Origin: Culturomica sp.
GTDB taxonomy: Bacteria > Bacteroidota > Bacteroidia > Bacteroidales > Marinifilaceae
Direction: 5' to 3'
DNA length: 56,206 nt
Assembly: GCA_031271755.1 (NCBI GenBank)
Contig: JAISVB010000026.1
Coordinates: forward strand, 1-56,206
This document shows positions 1-9,359 of this stretch, piece by piece; within the stretch, counting starts at the first letter, position 1, and every line of letters starts with the position of its first letter. The notes under the pieces were generated by a model. The model did no database searches and was not told where the DNA came from. It saw only the letters and a list, made by a program, of their open reading frames with translations. The position numbers and the translations under genes were made by a program.

Positions 1-3000
1 GTGACCATCAAGGAGTACGGCACGGAAAATACGCTGGGAACGGATAACGAACCGCCCTACATACTTTCGCTACCGGAGCCGGGAAAAAATGTAGAAGTGA
101 CGGCAAGCTATGATTTTGTAGAGTACCCCGTTAATTGGACGCTTATAGAACCTTCCGGGGCTAACACTGCTATCAAGGCTTATATTGTAAAGCCGGAAGA
201 AGACACAGAGGTGTGGCAGGGGGGCACTGTCCAACACGGCGATAGTCTGAAATTTACCGTTACACTTTTAGAGGCGCCGGGAGGTGGGACAACAGACACG
301 TGGTACAGTATTCAATCGGTGGCAGCACAAATGGGTGATAAAGCAACGGAATTAACTCCGAACACCGCAGGCCGGAAATATACTTATACGCTTGCTTCGA
401 GAGTGAGCGGAGCGGTAACGCTGGATGTAACTGTAGCAAGACTGCAACAGCAACTCTATTGGGCTTTCGTAGAAGAGGTGATGGCTTTGGGGAATATCCT
501 CCGGATAACCACAGAAGGCAGCACTACGGCAGACTATGGATCATCAGGAAATTTGCCGGTAGATGTCGGCTCCGAAGTAATCGTGCAAGCATTGCCCGGC
601 TCCGCTTGCGTGGCGGATTCGCTTACTTGTGATTTGGGCGACCGGAGCACCGGAGCGCCATTTGAAATAACATTTCAGATGCCGGTGAATGATGCAGTGT
701 TGATTACGGGTTATTTTTCCCTGAAACAGTATCCTGTAACCTTATCGACGTATCCGGACGATGGGGGGACGCTTGCAGTACGGGACGACCGGAGCGGTTT
801 CACCTACCTCTCTTCTGTAAATCCAACGTTCCGGGTGAGCCACGGAAGCGACCTGGTGGATATAATCGCCAACCGAACGGATGAATATTATTCGTTAGAC
901 TCCGTTACGGGCTATGCCGGGAAGACAGATGCCCTATACGGACAGAGTGCTCCTTACCACATAGCCAACGTTCAGGATTCGGTAGGACTGTCTGCCTGGT
1001 TCTCCCGGCGGTACAAGGTAATTCTTGGCACAACAGCCAACGGAACATTACATATCCGGGAAGATGGATCGGGTTCCGTCGTAAGTTCCGGTACCACCTA
1101 TGCTGCCGGACAGACGTTTACCATCAGCGTGGCGCCCGCTCCCGGCTACACCTGTACCGCAACGTATGTACTCCTGCAACCGGGAAATGTGATAATTCCT
1201 GTTGTTTTAACATCCAACGAAGGGACGTATACCATCCCGACAGGTGCGGATTATCGGGATGCAGAATTTATGGCTGAATTCGCTTTAAAAACCTACACAG
1301 TCCATTATTCTGTAAATGACCACGACATCCCTGCCGGGGATGCCCCCTCTCAACTAAGCATACGCGCCTTCTCGGGAGCATCTCCCGGAGTGCCTGTTGC
1401 TAATTCCGGCCAGGTGCAACACGGCGATTCCTTAGAGATCGTATTGACTCCCCACCTCTGGTATGATATCCATTCTTTAACGGCAGTCATGAATGCTCTT
1501 CCCGCCGGTATGCCGTCCGGTCCGGACACACTGCGCATGGCAGAAGCGCAGGGAGATGTTGTGATTAGGGCGGAGGTACAGCGGAAACGGCAGAAGCTAT
1601 ACATTAATGTGGAAGAGGAACTGCCGGCTTCCGGGAATACCATATGGGTTTTTACGGAGGGAGGAGCACCTCTTGTTTTGTCGGCAACGGACAGTTTGAC
1701 GGTAGATGCCGGCTCGGAAATAAGCATTCAGGCGGCACCCGACTCTGCCTGTACTGTGGCACTTTTGGATTCGCGCCTGACAGTTCCGGCTACCGAAGCG
1801 CCTTTCAGCTTGACGTTTTCCATGCCGGTGGACGATTCGGTGTCGGTTGTTGCCCGGTTTGTCCTGAAAGAGTATCCGGTTGCGTTTACGGCAGTCGGAG
1901 AGGGTACGATTGCGGTTACGCCTGCCTTTAACGGAATGACAGGCAATTTGCTGGTATCGGGTGAAACGGTGAAGCACGGCACCCGCTTGGAAATTGTGAC
2001 GAATCCCGCTTCCGCCGCTTATCGGTTGGCAAAGTTTCTCTTACACTTGCCCGGCCGTTCTGTTCCGATGGCGGCAACAGATACGGTTGTTACAGCAACG
2101 GAAGCAGTAACGGCAGAGGCAGTATTCGAGAAGCAGTATGTGGTGGAGTACGAACAGCCGCGATACGGCTCCCTGAAGGTGATGCAAGACGGACGGGACG
2201 TTATTTCCGGCACATATATATGGGTGCCGGGAGGTGCATTGTCGGGGGCATTGGAAGTGGATGTATCCCCGGACGAAGGGTACGAACCGGAAGCCCTGAC
2301 GGTGAACGGCGGAGCACTCTCTGCCCCTTACCGCTTTGATTTCGGGAAGGACGAATCGTTCGACACCATCCGAATCCGTGCACAGATAAGACCTGAAACC
2401 CACTATCTCACGCTGCTGCAACCGGAGAACGGGGAGATCCGCGTGGAGTATTCCGAGGATAACGGCACCAGTTGGACACTCCTGAACACCCCGTATGACA
2501 TGCCTGTTCCGCTGCATTACCGGACACAGATACGAGCGCATACAACAGTGGATGATCCTAGCCAATACCGGACAGATTCGCTGCTCCTGAACGGGAAGCC
2601 GTGGACGGAGGGAACGGTCTGGACAGTGAAGGAAGATGCGGTGCTGAAAGCTGTGATAAACCCCAATATTTATACGATTTTCTACCAGCAACCGGCATAC
2701 GGAAGGCTGTGGGTGGAAACGCAGGGTAGTACCGTTGAAAACGAAGATGCGCTCTATTTCAATACCCCGCTTACAGTCCGGGTAGAACTGGACGACCCGG
2801 TTGGTTACGAATTGACGGAATTAACGGTGAACGGCCAAGCGGTGGAATCCGGACACCTGCACCGGGTAGATTCCAATGTACATATTGCAGCTCAGATCGC
2901 CCTCCGCAGGTGGAATGTTACGCGCTCGGTGAACGGGGGTGGGAGTATTCTCCTGTATGACAGTGAAGGGAATGAACTAACCACTAATCCCGCGGTAGTG

Positions 3001-3414
3001 AATCATTACGAAACGCTAAGGATGGCGCTGCGGCCTGTTGCGGATTGGATGCTTTACGAATGCGAAACGGTGGGCGCCGATGTGTACGACGATCTCACCT
3101 TTGTGGTGAAGGGAGACGCTACGATCTTTGCGACGTTCCGGCAGACGGAAGTATTTCAATTCCCGGTAGTTTTTACTCCCAACGGCGACGGCTATAACGA
3201 CACGTGGGAGGTGAAAGGCTTGTGGCAAACGTCGGAGAACACGCTGGAGATTTACAACCGGTCACAACAACGGGTGTATAAAGCTTCTCCCTACCACAAC
3301 GATTGGAATGGAACGACGGACAACGGAGCGGTTCTTCCTGCCGGAGTATACATCTACAAACTTACTGTTGGAGCAGAGCAGTACTTAGGCATAATTTCTA
3401 TTATCCGAAATTAA
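1..3414 (+). CDS. Large secreted repeat protein with T9SS type B C-terminal sorting domain (5' partial)
   Basis: The frame is open from the first base of the window, so the visible GTG is probably internal and the N-terminus, including any signal peptide, lies outside. The visible 1137 residues are mostly tandem beta-rich modules of the divergent InlB B-repeat type, with recurring phrases such as YPVTLST, HGDSL, GTLHIRED and LTVNG. A long module is duplicated: the LYWAFVEE segment near residue 151 recurs as LYINVEEE near residue 533, each followed by a similar DAGSE/DVGSE block and a YPV strand. The last 85 residues (FTPNGDGYNDTWEV through the GVYIYKL strand) match the gliding-motility-associated C-terminal domain, which in this family directs export by the type IX system and cell-surface attachment. 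The cargo function is unknown; adhesion or surface display is a guess. No catalytic motif was seen. Confidence 0.85.
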   Translation: MTIKEYGTENTLGTDNEPPYILSLPEPGKNVEVTASYDFVEYPVNWTLIEPSGANTAIKAYIVKPEEDTEVWQGGTVQHGDSLKFTVTLLEAPGGGTTDTWYSIQSVAAQMGDKATELTPNTAGRKYTYTLASRVSGAVTLDVTVARLQQQLYWAFVEEVMALGNILRITTEGSTTADYGSSGNLPVDVGSEVIVQALPGSACVADSLTCDLGDRSTGAPFEITFQMPVNDAVLITGYFSLKQYPVTLSTYPDDGGTLAVRDDRSGFTYLSSVNPTFRVSHGSDLVDIIANRTDEYYSLDSVTGYAGKTDALYGQSAPYHIANVQDSVGLSAWFSRRYKVILGTTANGTLHIREDGSGSVVSSGTTYAAGQTFTISVAPAPGYTCTATYVLLQPGNVIIPVVLTSNEGTYTIPTGADYRDAEFMAEFALKTYTVHYSVNDHDIPAGDAPSQLSIRAFSGASPGVPVANSGQVQHGDSLEIVLTPHLWYDIHSLTAVMNALPAGMPSGPDTLRMAEAQGDVVIRAEVQRKRQKLYINVEEELPASGNTIWVFTEGGAPLVLSATDSLTVDAGSEISIQAAPDSACTVALLDSRLTVPATEAPFSLTFSMPVDDSVSVVARFVLKEYPVAFTAVGEGTIAVTPAFNGMTGNLLVSGETVKHGTRLEIVTNPASAAYRLAKFLLHLPGRSVPMAATDTVVTATEAVTAEAVFEKQYVVEYEQPRYGSLKVMQDGRDVISGTYIWVPGGALSGALEVDVSPDEGYEPEALTVNGGALSAPYRFDFGKDESFDTIRIRAQIRPETHYLTLLQPENGEIRVEYSEDNGTSWTLLNTPYDMPVPLHYRTQIRAHTTVDDPSQYRTDSLLLNGKPWTEGTVWTVKEDAVLKAVINPNIYTIFYQQPAYGRLWVETQGSTVENEDALYFNTPLTVRVELDDPVGYELTELTVNGQAVESGHLHRVDSNVHIAAQIALRRWNVTRSVNGGGSILLYDSEGNELTTNPAVVNHYETLRMALRPVADWMLYECETVGADVYDDLTFVVKGDATIFATFRQTEVFQFPVVFTPNGDGYNDTWEVKGLWQTSENTLEIYNRSQQRVYKASPYHNDWNGTTDNGAVLPAGVYIYKLTVGAEQYLGIISIIRN

Positions 3415-3459
3415 ATCAATGACACCACAGCTCAAGTAGCAAAGCCCGTTCCAACAACC

Positions 3460-3560
3460 GTAAATTTTACCACCATAAAATTTTCCGCTAATTCATTTTG
3501 CGAAATTCTAACTTTCATTTAATTTTGCAACAACGGTAAAATTTACCGCCGTAAAAATAC
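3460..3560. repeat. Two imperfect AT-rich direct repeats with palindromic cores
   Basis: GTAAATTTTACCACCATAAAA at 3460-3480 recurs, with three changes, as GTAAAATTTACCGCCGTAAAA at 3536-3556. Each copy has a self-complementary core (GTAAA-T-TTTAC and GGTAAA-A-TTTACC). The pair lies between the end of the T9SS protein and the DUF234 remnant, in DNA visibly richer in A+T than the neighbours. The copies could be operator sites of the lost ATPase gene or the footprint of a deletion between repeats. The function is not established. Confidence 0.55.
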
Positions 3561-3893
3561 GAGATTGGAAACTTTGCAGGACTGTCTAAAATCATGCTCG
3601 ATGATTATCCCACTTATTCGGGAAAGACATTGGAACTGTACTTTAAACAAAAGATGCGGGAGAGTTTTTCCTATCGCGCAATAGGCTCGTGGTGGGAAGC
3701 AAAAGGGAATCGGAATGAGATTGATATTGTGGGGGTATATTTGGATGATAAGAGTGCTGTTGCTATTGAAGTAAAACGGCACAAAAAGAACTTCAAACCT
3801 CAATTGTTTGAAGAGAAAGTCAAAATCCTAAAAACAAAGGAACTGAATAAACATACAGTAGAAAGTCTTTGCCGGGATTTGTCGGATATGTAA
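3555..3893 (+). pseudogene. Remnant of a DUF234-type AAA ATPase (C-terminal domain only)
   Basis: Translation from an ATG at 3594 gives 99 residues that look like the C-terminal DUF234 nuclease-like domain of archaeal-type AAA ATPases: SGKTLELYF, then GSWWEAKGNRNEIDIVG, then AVAIEVKRHKK. The E-I-D and E-V-K spacing is that of a restriction-enzyme-like nuclease core. Complete family members run to about 350-480 residues and begin with a Walker A ATPase domain, absent here. In-frame codons upstream of the ATG (YEIGNFAGLSKI) still resemble the family, back to a TAA at 3552-3554, so the fragment looks 5'-truncated rather than a genuine short gene. Expression of the residual domain from ATG 3594 cannot be excluded. 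Confidence 0.7.
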
Positions 3894-3900
3894 TAGACCG

Positions 3901-4596
3901 TCAAATAAACTTCTCCCGGTTTTGGGTGTTGTAAAGGCCGCCGAGCAGGCAAACCACCGAAGCAATCAACAGGATGATGCGGTTGTCCAATACCGTGTTG
4001 AAGAAAATGACGGGATTCTTGTCTAAGGGAACGTCGAACGGATTCAGGAAGACATTCCATTTGCTGACGCCCAAATTCTGATCTAAAATAAAGAAAATCA
4101 GCCCGATGATGATGATGACTACCGCCGTTCCGTTGCCGTTTTTAATGACGGTGCTCAGCAAAAAGGAGAGCATCCCGATCAAAAGAGCCGGCACCATGAT
4201 CTGCAGGGTGAGCTGCACGGGAGAGACCTCCACCAGCAGCCAGTTCGTCAGCGCCCCCAACCCGAAGGTCAGGATAAAACAGATCACATAAGCGATCAGG
4301 AGCCGGAAAAGCCACACTTTGTAGCGGTAGTTGGGGATCCCGAAGATGATCTCGATGATCTTGGCGTCCTGGTCGTTCTGGATCCCGAAACACATCGGGT
4401 AAAACACCAGCAGGATGGAGGGCACCAGGAGCATGCCGTACGCCGTCGCTTCCGTGATCTCATCGTCGGAAAAAAGGTTGATGACGACGGTCAGAATAAA
4501 AAAAGCGACGGCGCTGAGCAGGAAATAAACGAATTTATTCCCGAAGATGATCTTGATGTTGTAGTACGTGAGCCGATAGAGCGTATCCAAAAACAT
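3901..4596 (-). CDS. ABC-2 type transporter permease subunit
   Basis: This 231-residue protein has about six hydrophobic segments: near residues 22-42 (FVYFLLSAVAFFILTVVI), 50-75, 95-115, 130-150, 155-175 and 205-225. That layout and size fit a half-size ABC-2 permease. There is no ATPase motif. It is the last gene of the efflux operon, starting 10 bases after the stop of the RND-ABC fusion, so the natural partner for the fusion's ATPase domain is this permease. Substrate unknown. It converges on the DUF234 remnant; no clear terminator was seen in the 7-base gap. Confidence 0.8.
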   Translation of the reverse strand: MFLDTLYRLTYYNIKIIFGNKFVYFLLSAVAFFILTVVINLFSDDEITEATAYGMLLVPSILLVFYPMCFGIQNDQDAKIIEIIFGIPNYRYKVWLFRLLIAYVICFILTFGLGALTNWLLVEVSPVQLTLQIMVPALLIGMLSFLLSTVIKNGNGTAVVIIIIGLIFFILDQNLGVSKWNVFLNPFDVPLDKNPVIFFNTVLDNRIILLIASVVCLLGGLYNTQNREKFI

Positions 4597-4606
4597 AACC
4601 GGAATT

Positions 4607-7600
4607 TTATTGGGTGATAATCTCTTCGTTGTTTGCTAATTTGACGCCCCGCAGCAGCCAGAGGTAGGAATCTTCCAGCACCGGATTTGTCCGCACCGCA
4701 CCGGGCACCGGTTTGGTTTCGGAAAGACACCTTACCTTGATGTTGTCCCCCAGGCGGATGTGGTGCACAATGAGCAGATCCGGCGGCAATTGAGCGAACT
4801 CCCGGGCCGGGATCTCGAACACCCAGGTAACCTCCCTGGCGATATTGGCCATCTCTCCGGGGGTTCCGTAGTACCTCAGGCTTCCTTTGTTGATCACGCC
4901 CACCTGGTTGCAGGAGCTGGCGATATCCTCGATGATGTGGGTCGAGAAGACGACGATGCGGTTGCGCGACAATTCCACCAAAAGATTCCGGAAACGGATG
5001 CGCTCCCGGGGGTCGAGGCCGGCCGTCGGTTCGTCCACCACTAAGATGCGGGGCAGGTTCAGCAGCGTCTGCGCGATCCCGATCCGCTGTTTCATCCCGC
5101 CGGAAAAACCGCCGATCTTCTTATTCCGGTTCTCGTACATGTGCACCGCCTCCAGCACCTCCCGGATCCGCTTCGCGCGCGTTTCCCGGTCGTAGATGCC
5201 CTTCAGCATGGCCTGATACTCCAGGAACTGCCCGGCCGTCAGATTTTCGTACGTACCGAACTCCTGCGGCAGGTAACCGATCAACCCCTGCAACTCCTCC
5301 CGCTTCCGCTGGGTATCGATGCCGTTGATAAAGATCTTCCCGTAACTCTGCTCAAAAACGCCGCAAATGATACGCATCAGCGTTGTTTTCCCCGCCCCGT
5401 TCGGCCCCAGCAAACCGAACATACCTGTCCGGATATCCATGGATACCGAGCTGAGCGCTTTGAAGGGCGCTTTTTTGTAACCGATCAGGGGCACCTTCGT
5501 GGCAAAGCGGTAGAGTCCCTTCCGCAACAGCCGGAAACGGCCTTCGATCCGGTCGATGTCGATGTGGCGCCGGTGGATCCGGTCGGCCAACTGAGCGATC
5601 AGTATGCCCGCATACCACAACAAACCGGCCAACACAGGCAGGCCGCCCCCGTATAAATGGAAAGTCGCCCATACCAACACCGCCAACGGAAAGAAATAAT
5701 AGAACAAGCGGCGGAAAACGCCCGACACCCGGCAAAGTCCCCGGTTTCCGCGGGCGGATAGAAATTCGACAGCGATGTCCGTCAATTTGAGCGTCAGCGA
5801 CCAGGTCGGGACGGCAAAAAGCAGCGCCCAGAACACCAGCGCCTGGTAACTGAACACATAGTAATAAAAGAACACCGTTAACGGCGCCATCCAAAGCAAC
5901 ACCCGCAGATCCTTCCAGGTGCGGTACTCCTCCCGCAAGCCCAAACGCTCCCGGATCTTGAGCCCCGAAGTCCACTCCCGCATAAACCGTCCGTCCCGGC
6001 CGTATATTTTGACTAAGTTCCGGATCTCGATCAATATCTCCTGATCTTTCGGAATGATGTCCTCTTTGGCCCGTTTCAGGCTGCCTTCCACGAACCAGGT
6101 GATCCCGGGCACCAGGATGACGGCCAACACTAAGTAAGCTATGCGCCACCACAACCCCTCTTCAAACCAGAAGATCGCCGCAACGGCCGCCACCATCCCG
6201 GTAAGCTGGATGATCTTCATCTCCACGGATTGGGTGCGCAGGCGTTTCAGGGCGTCTTCCAGCCCCGAATAGAGCGTCGGGATGATGACTAAGGTCAGCA
6301 AGGTGCTCATGGTCAGCCCGCCGATGACCGTAATGGCAAAAGGCGCTCCCAGGCCGGAAACGAACTCCCCTTTTCCCAGCGCCAACGGCAACATGGCTAC
6401 AATGGTCGTAATGGTCGTGATCAGGATGGGGCGGATCCGGGAGATCCCGGCCACCATCAACGCCCGCTGTTTGCGGAATCCCCGCCTCCGCAGCAGGGAG
6501 GTATAGTCGATCAGAATAATACCGTTGTTCACCACGATCCCGATCAGGATGATAAAGCCGACGATCACGTTGGCATTCATCAGGGAGTTGCTGGTCAGCA
6601 ACAACGCCAGAAGCGAACCGATGGCCGCCAGCGGGATCGAAAACATCAGCACAATCGGAGCGCTGAGAGATTCAAAAACCGAAGCAAGGATCATAAAGAT
6701 CAGGATGAGGGCTGCCAGCACCAAAAAGCCGTACTCGTCCGTTTCGTTCTCTTCGTGCACCACCTCCACCGCCAATCCGGTCGGAATATCCACCGCCCGG
6801 ATCAGGTCGTCGATCCCGGCGCGGGCCGTTTCCAATATCTGTTTGGATTCATTTACGTCCGAATTGAACCGGTAATTGACCACCAGCTCCTTGTCCTGGT
6901 TGACCCGGGTAATGTTTCCCTGCCCGCGGGTCAGGTTGATGGCGCTGAAATCCCGCAACCCGATCAACGCCCCGTTCTGATTGGATACCTGCAGGTTCCG
7001 GAGATCGTCCAAGGTCCGCTGCACATTTTTTTCATCGTCCTCCTCCTTGGCTTTGACATACTCCTCGTCTTTGATCTGGATGTCGTACTCCTCATCGCCG
7101 GCCTTGTATTTGATCTGTGTGGTATTTTCCGGGGCAAAACTCATCAACTCCGTTACCACATTGGCGGGTGTGACGTCATACACGCCCATCAGGTACTGGT
7201 CGAACTGAATGCGGGATTCCGGACGGCCCCGGGAGGTGTTGACCCCCGCGTAGCTTATGTTCTCCTGTTCCCGCAATTGGTACTCTAAGTACTCCGCCAG
7301 GTTGGACATCTCTTCAAAATCCTGCCCCTTGATCACAATTTTTTCCTGCTGGCTGCCCATCCCGAGCATCCGCAACAGGTCTGCGCCGCCGCCCAGCAAA
7401 GCGCTTCCGCCACCCCCCTGAAAATTTTCGCTGCTGGCGCGGGCTTCTAAACTGATGTTCCAGATCCGGAGCTGCTGAGCTGCCCCCAACACCTTGTTCT
7501 TTATCTCCAACAGGCTCATCCGGTTGATCTTTTCAAAATCCTCCTTCAACTTGATGGTGATGTTGGCGTCTGCGGCGTAAATCTTTGCCGTGACCTGTTC

Positions 7601-9358
7601 TATTTCGGGGATCTGCACCAATTCGTCCTCGTAATTCCGGATCATTTCGTCGGTGCGATCCAGCGTAAAGCCGGTCGGAGAGGTGATGTATACCTCGAAC
7701 GAATCGGACTCGACCTCTTTCAACGTATTCAGCGTCAGGGTCAGGGACAAGGCGATCACTACCGCCAGCAGAAGCAGGGAGCCGATCACCACCAGAGCCG
7801 GCCTTCGCAGAGCCATTTTCAAAACAGCCAAATAGGCCTGCACCGGCCGGCTGTATGGGGACATGACACTGAAATTGACCCGGCTGTACCGGCGCGTCAT
7901 GAAGTAGTTGATCGCCATCGGAACCAGTAAAAGGGCCACGATCAGGGAGAGGGAAAGGGTGGCCACAATGGAAACGCCGACATGCTCACCGATCAGTTTC
8001 AGCATGTAATTGTCTGCAAACAAAAAAGGCAGGAAAACAGTGATGGTGGTGAGCGTAGAGGCAAAGATCGAACGCCACACCTCCTGGGTGCCGCGGATGG
8101 AGGCCTCTTCGGCGGAAACGCCTGTCCCCCGGAGGCGGAAGATATTCTCCATCACCACCACCGAGTTGTCCAACAGCATCCCGACCGCCAATGCAATTCC
8201 GGTCAGTGTCAGCGTATTGATACTGATCCCTCCCAAATAGAAAAAGTAAAACGATGAGAACACCGAAATCGGGATCGCAAAAGCGATGATGGTCACGATC
8301 CGGAAATTGCGCAGGAAGAGGTAGAGGATAAAGATCGCCAATATCGCTCCGCTGATCCCCAGATCCACAATGGTGTTGATGTTGGTGCTCATGGTCTCCG
8401 CCACGTCCGAATCCACCTGGATGCGCACCCCTTTCTGTTCCAGCTCCCGGTTCAGCTTTTCGATCTCCGCCCGCATCCGTTCCGACAACTCGATCACGTT
8501 TACCTGGGGAGATTTGGAAACAATGCAGGTGATGACCTCCTTGCCGTTTACCCGCGAGTAGGACTCCTCCTCCTTCACCCCGAAGGTGATCCCGGCAATG
8601 TCTTTCAGCAACACCGGCCCCGGAGCGACCACAATAGAGCCCAGATCCTCCGTTTTCAGGTATTCGGCCGTTACGTTGACAAAAAACCGTTTGTTATCGT
8701 CGTAAACGGAACCGGCAAAGGTCTTTTCCGCCATGTTCCGGCTGATCAGGGAACTGATCTGGGAAGCGGTCAGGTTCAGGGCCTCGCACCGCTCCCTGTT
8801 CAATATAATTTCAATACTTTTCTGCCGGCCGCCCATGACGGTTACCGCCGCCACTCCGTCCACGTTCTCCAGCACGGGAGCGATCTCCGCATCGGTTACG
8901 TTCCGCACGTAATCCACGTCTTCGTCCCCCAGCACCAACAGATTCATAAACATGGAACTCACCATGCTCGCAGGAGCCTTGTTCACCTGCACCCGGAACT
9001 CCTCCGGCAAATTCTTAGCGGCAACCTTGATCTTCTCCTCCAATTTCAGGTAGGCGTACTTGATATCGGTCCCCTTGACAAAACTGACCGTGATCCGGGC
9101 GTTTCGCGTGGAGATGGAGGTCTCTATTTTCTCCACTCCTTCGAGGGTGCCGATCACTCCCTCCATCGGAATAGCCGCCTGGTTCTCGATGTATTTCGGA
9201 TCCAATTCTCCGGTAGCGGAAACCGCCACGCTCAACACCGGCAACTCCGCGTTGGGGTACAGTTCCATCAGGAGGTACCGGTACGAAAAACACCCCATCA
9301 GCGTCAACCCGATAAAAAGCATCGAGATCAGTACCCGGCGGTTGATCAGTTTCTTCAT
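4607..9358 (-). CDS. RND efflux pump fused to an ABC ATPase domain
   Basis: One uninterrupted 1583-residue frame. Residues 1-1035 form a full HAE-type RND pump: TM1 at the N-terminus, two periplasmic blocks, TM4 with GMLLDNSVVVMEN near 396 and TM10 with VVNNGIILIDY. AcrB's Asp-Asp pair is Asp-Asn here and its TM10 lysine position is Asn, a variant shared with the neighbouring pump. Residues 1036-1100 add two membrane helices. A strand typical of an ABC domain start (IEIRNLVKIYG, about 1106-1119) follows. Then comes about 170 residues with four hydrophobic helices, and then the rest of an ABC domain: Walker A GPNGAGKTT near 1320, signature SGGMKQR near 1421, Walker B ILVVDEPTAGLD near 1440 and H-loop STHI near 1472. 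The start lies one base after the upstream RND stop, suggesting coupled translation and perhaps a heteromeric pump. The domain calls are secure; joint action with the ABC-2 permease and TolC is inferred. Confidence 0.92.
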   Translation of the reverse strand: MKKLINRRVLISMLFIGLTLMGCFSYRYLLMELYPNAELPVLSVAVSATGELDPKYIENQAAIPMEGVIGTLEGVEKIETSISTRNARITVSFVKGTDIKYAYLKLEEKIKVAAKNLPEEFRVQVNKAPASMVSSMFMNLLVLGDEDVDYVRNVTDAEIAPVLENVDGVAAVTVMGGRQKSIEIILNRERCEALNLTASQISSLISRNMAEKTFAGSVYDDNKRFFVNVTAEYLKTEDLGSIVVAPGPVLLKDIAGITFGVKEEESYSRVNGKEVITCIVSKSPQVNVIELSERMRAEIEKLNRELEQKGVRIQVDSDVAETMSTNINTIVDLGISGAILAIFILYLFLRNFRIVTIIAFAIPISVFSSFYFFYLGGISINTLTLTGIALAVGMLLDNSVVVMENIFRLRGTGVSAEEASIRGTQEVWRSIFASTLTTITVFLPFLFADNYMLKLIGEHVGVSIVATLSLSLIVALLLVPMAINYFMTRRYSRVNFSVMSPYSRPVQAYLAVLKMALRRPALVVIGSLLLLAVVIALSLTLTLNTLKEVESDSFEVYITSPTGFTLDRTDEMIRNYEDELVQIPEIEQVTAKIYAADANITIKLKEDFEKINRMSLLEIKNKVLGAAQQLRIWNISLEARASSENFQGGGGSALLGGGADLLRMLGMGSQQEKIVIKGQDFEEMSNLAEYLEYQLREQENISYAGVNTSRGRPESRIQFDQYLMGVYDVTPANVVTELMSFAPENTTQIKYKAGDEEYDIQIKDEEYVKAKEEDDEKNVQRTLDDLRNLQVSNQNGALIGLRDFSAINLTRGQGNITRVNQDKELVVNYRFNSDVNESKQILETARAGIDDLIRAVDIPTGLAVEVVHEENETDEYGFLVLAALILIFMILASVFESLSAPIVLMFSIPLAAIGSLLALLLTSNSLMNANVIVGFIILIGIVVNNGIILIDYTSLLRRRGFRKQRALMVAGISRIRPILITTITTIVAMLPLALGKGEFVSGLGAPFAITVIGGLTMSTLLTLVIIPTLYSGLEDALKRLRTQSVEMKIIQLTGMVAAVAAIFWFEEGLWWRIAYLVLAVILVPGITWFVEGSLKRAKEDIIPKDQEILIEIRNLVKIYGRDGRFMREWTSGLKIRERLGLREEYRTWKDLRVLLWMAPLTVFFYYYVFSYQALVFWALLFAVPTWSLTLKLTDIAVEFLSARGNRGLCRVSGVFRRLFYYFFPLAVLVWATFHLYGGGLPVLAGLLWYAGILIAQLADRIHRRHIDIDRIEGRFRLLRKGLYRFATKVPLIGYKKAPFKALSSVSMDIRTGMFGLLGPNGAGKTTLMRIICGVFEQSYGKIFINGIDTQRKREELQGLIGYLPQEFGTYENLTAGQFLEYQAMLKGIYDRETRAKRIREVLEAVHMYENRNKKIGGFSGGMKQRIGIAQTLLNLPRILVVDEPTAGLDPRERIRFRNLLVELSRNRIVVFSTHIIEDIASSCNQVGVINKGSLRYYGTPGEMANIAREVTWVFEIPAREFAQLPPDLLIVHHIRLGDNIKVRCLSETKPVPGAVRTNPVLEDSYLWLLRGVKLANNEEIITQ

Positions 9359-9359
9359 A

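Noticed and set aside
4607-9358. That the RND-ABC fusion is an artefact of a missing stop codon
   Set aside because: The linker is itself structured (two helices, an ABC-type first strand, a four-helix insert), which simple read-through of neighbouring genes would not produce. A sequencing error cannot be fully excluded.
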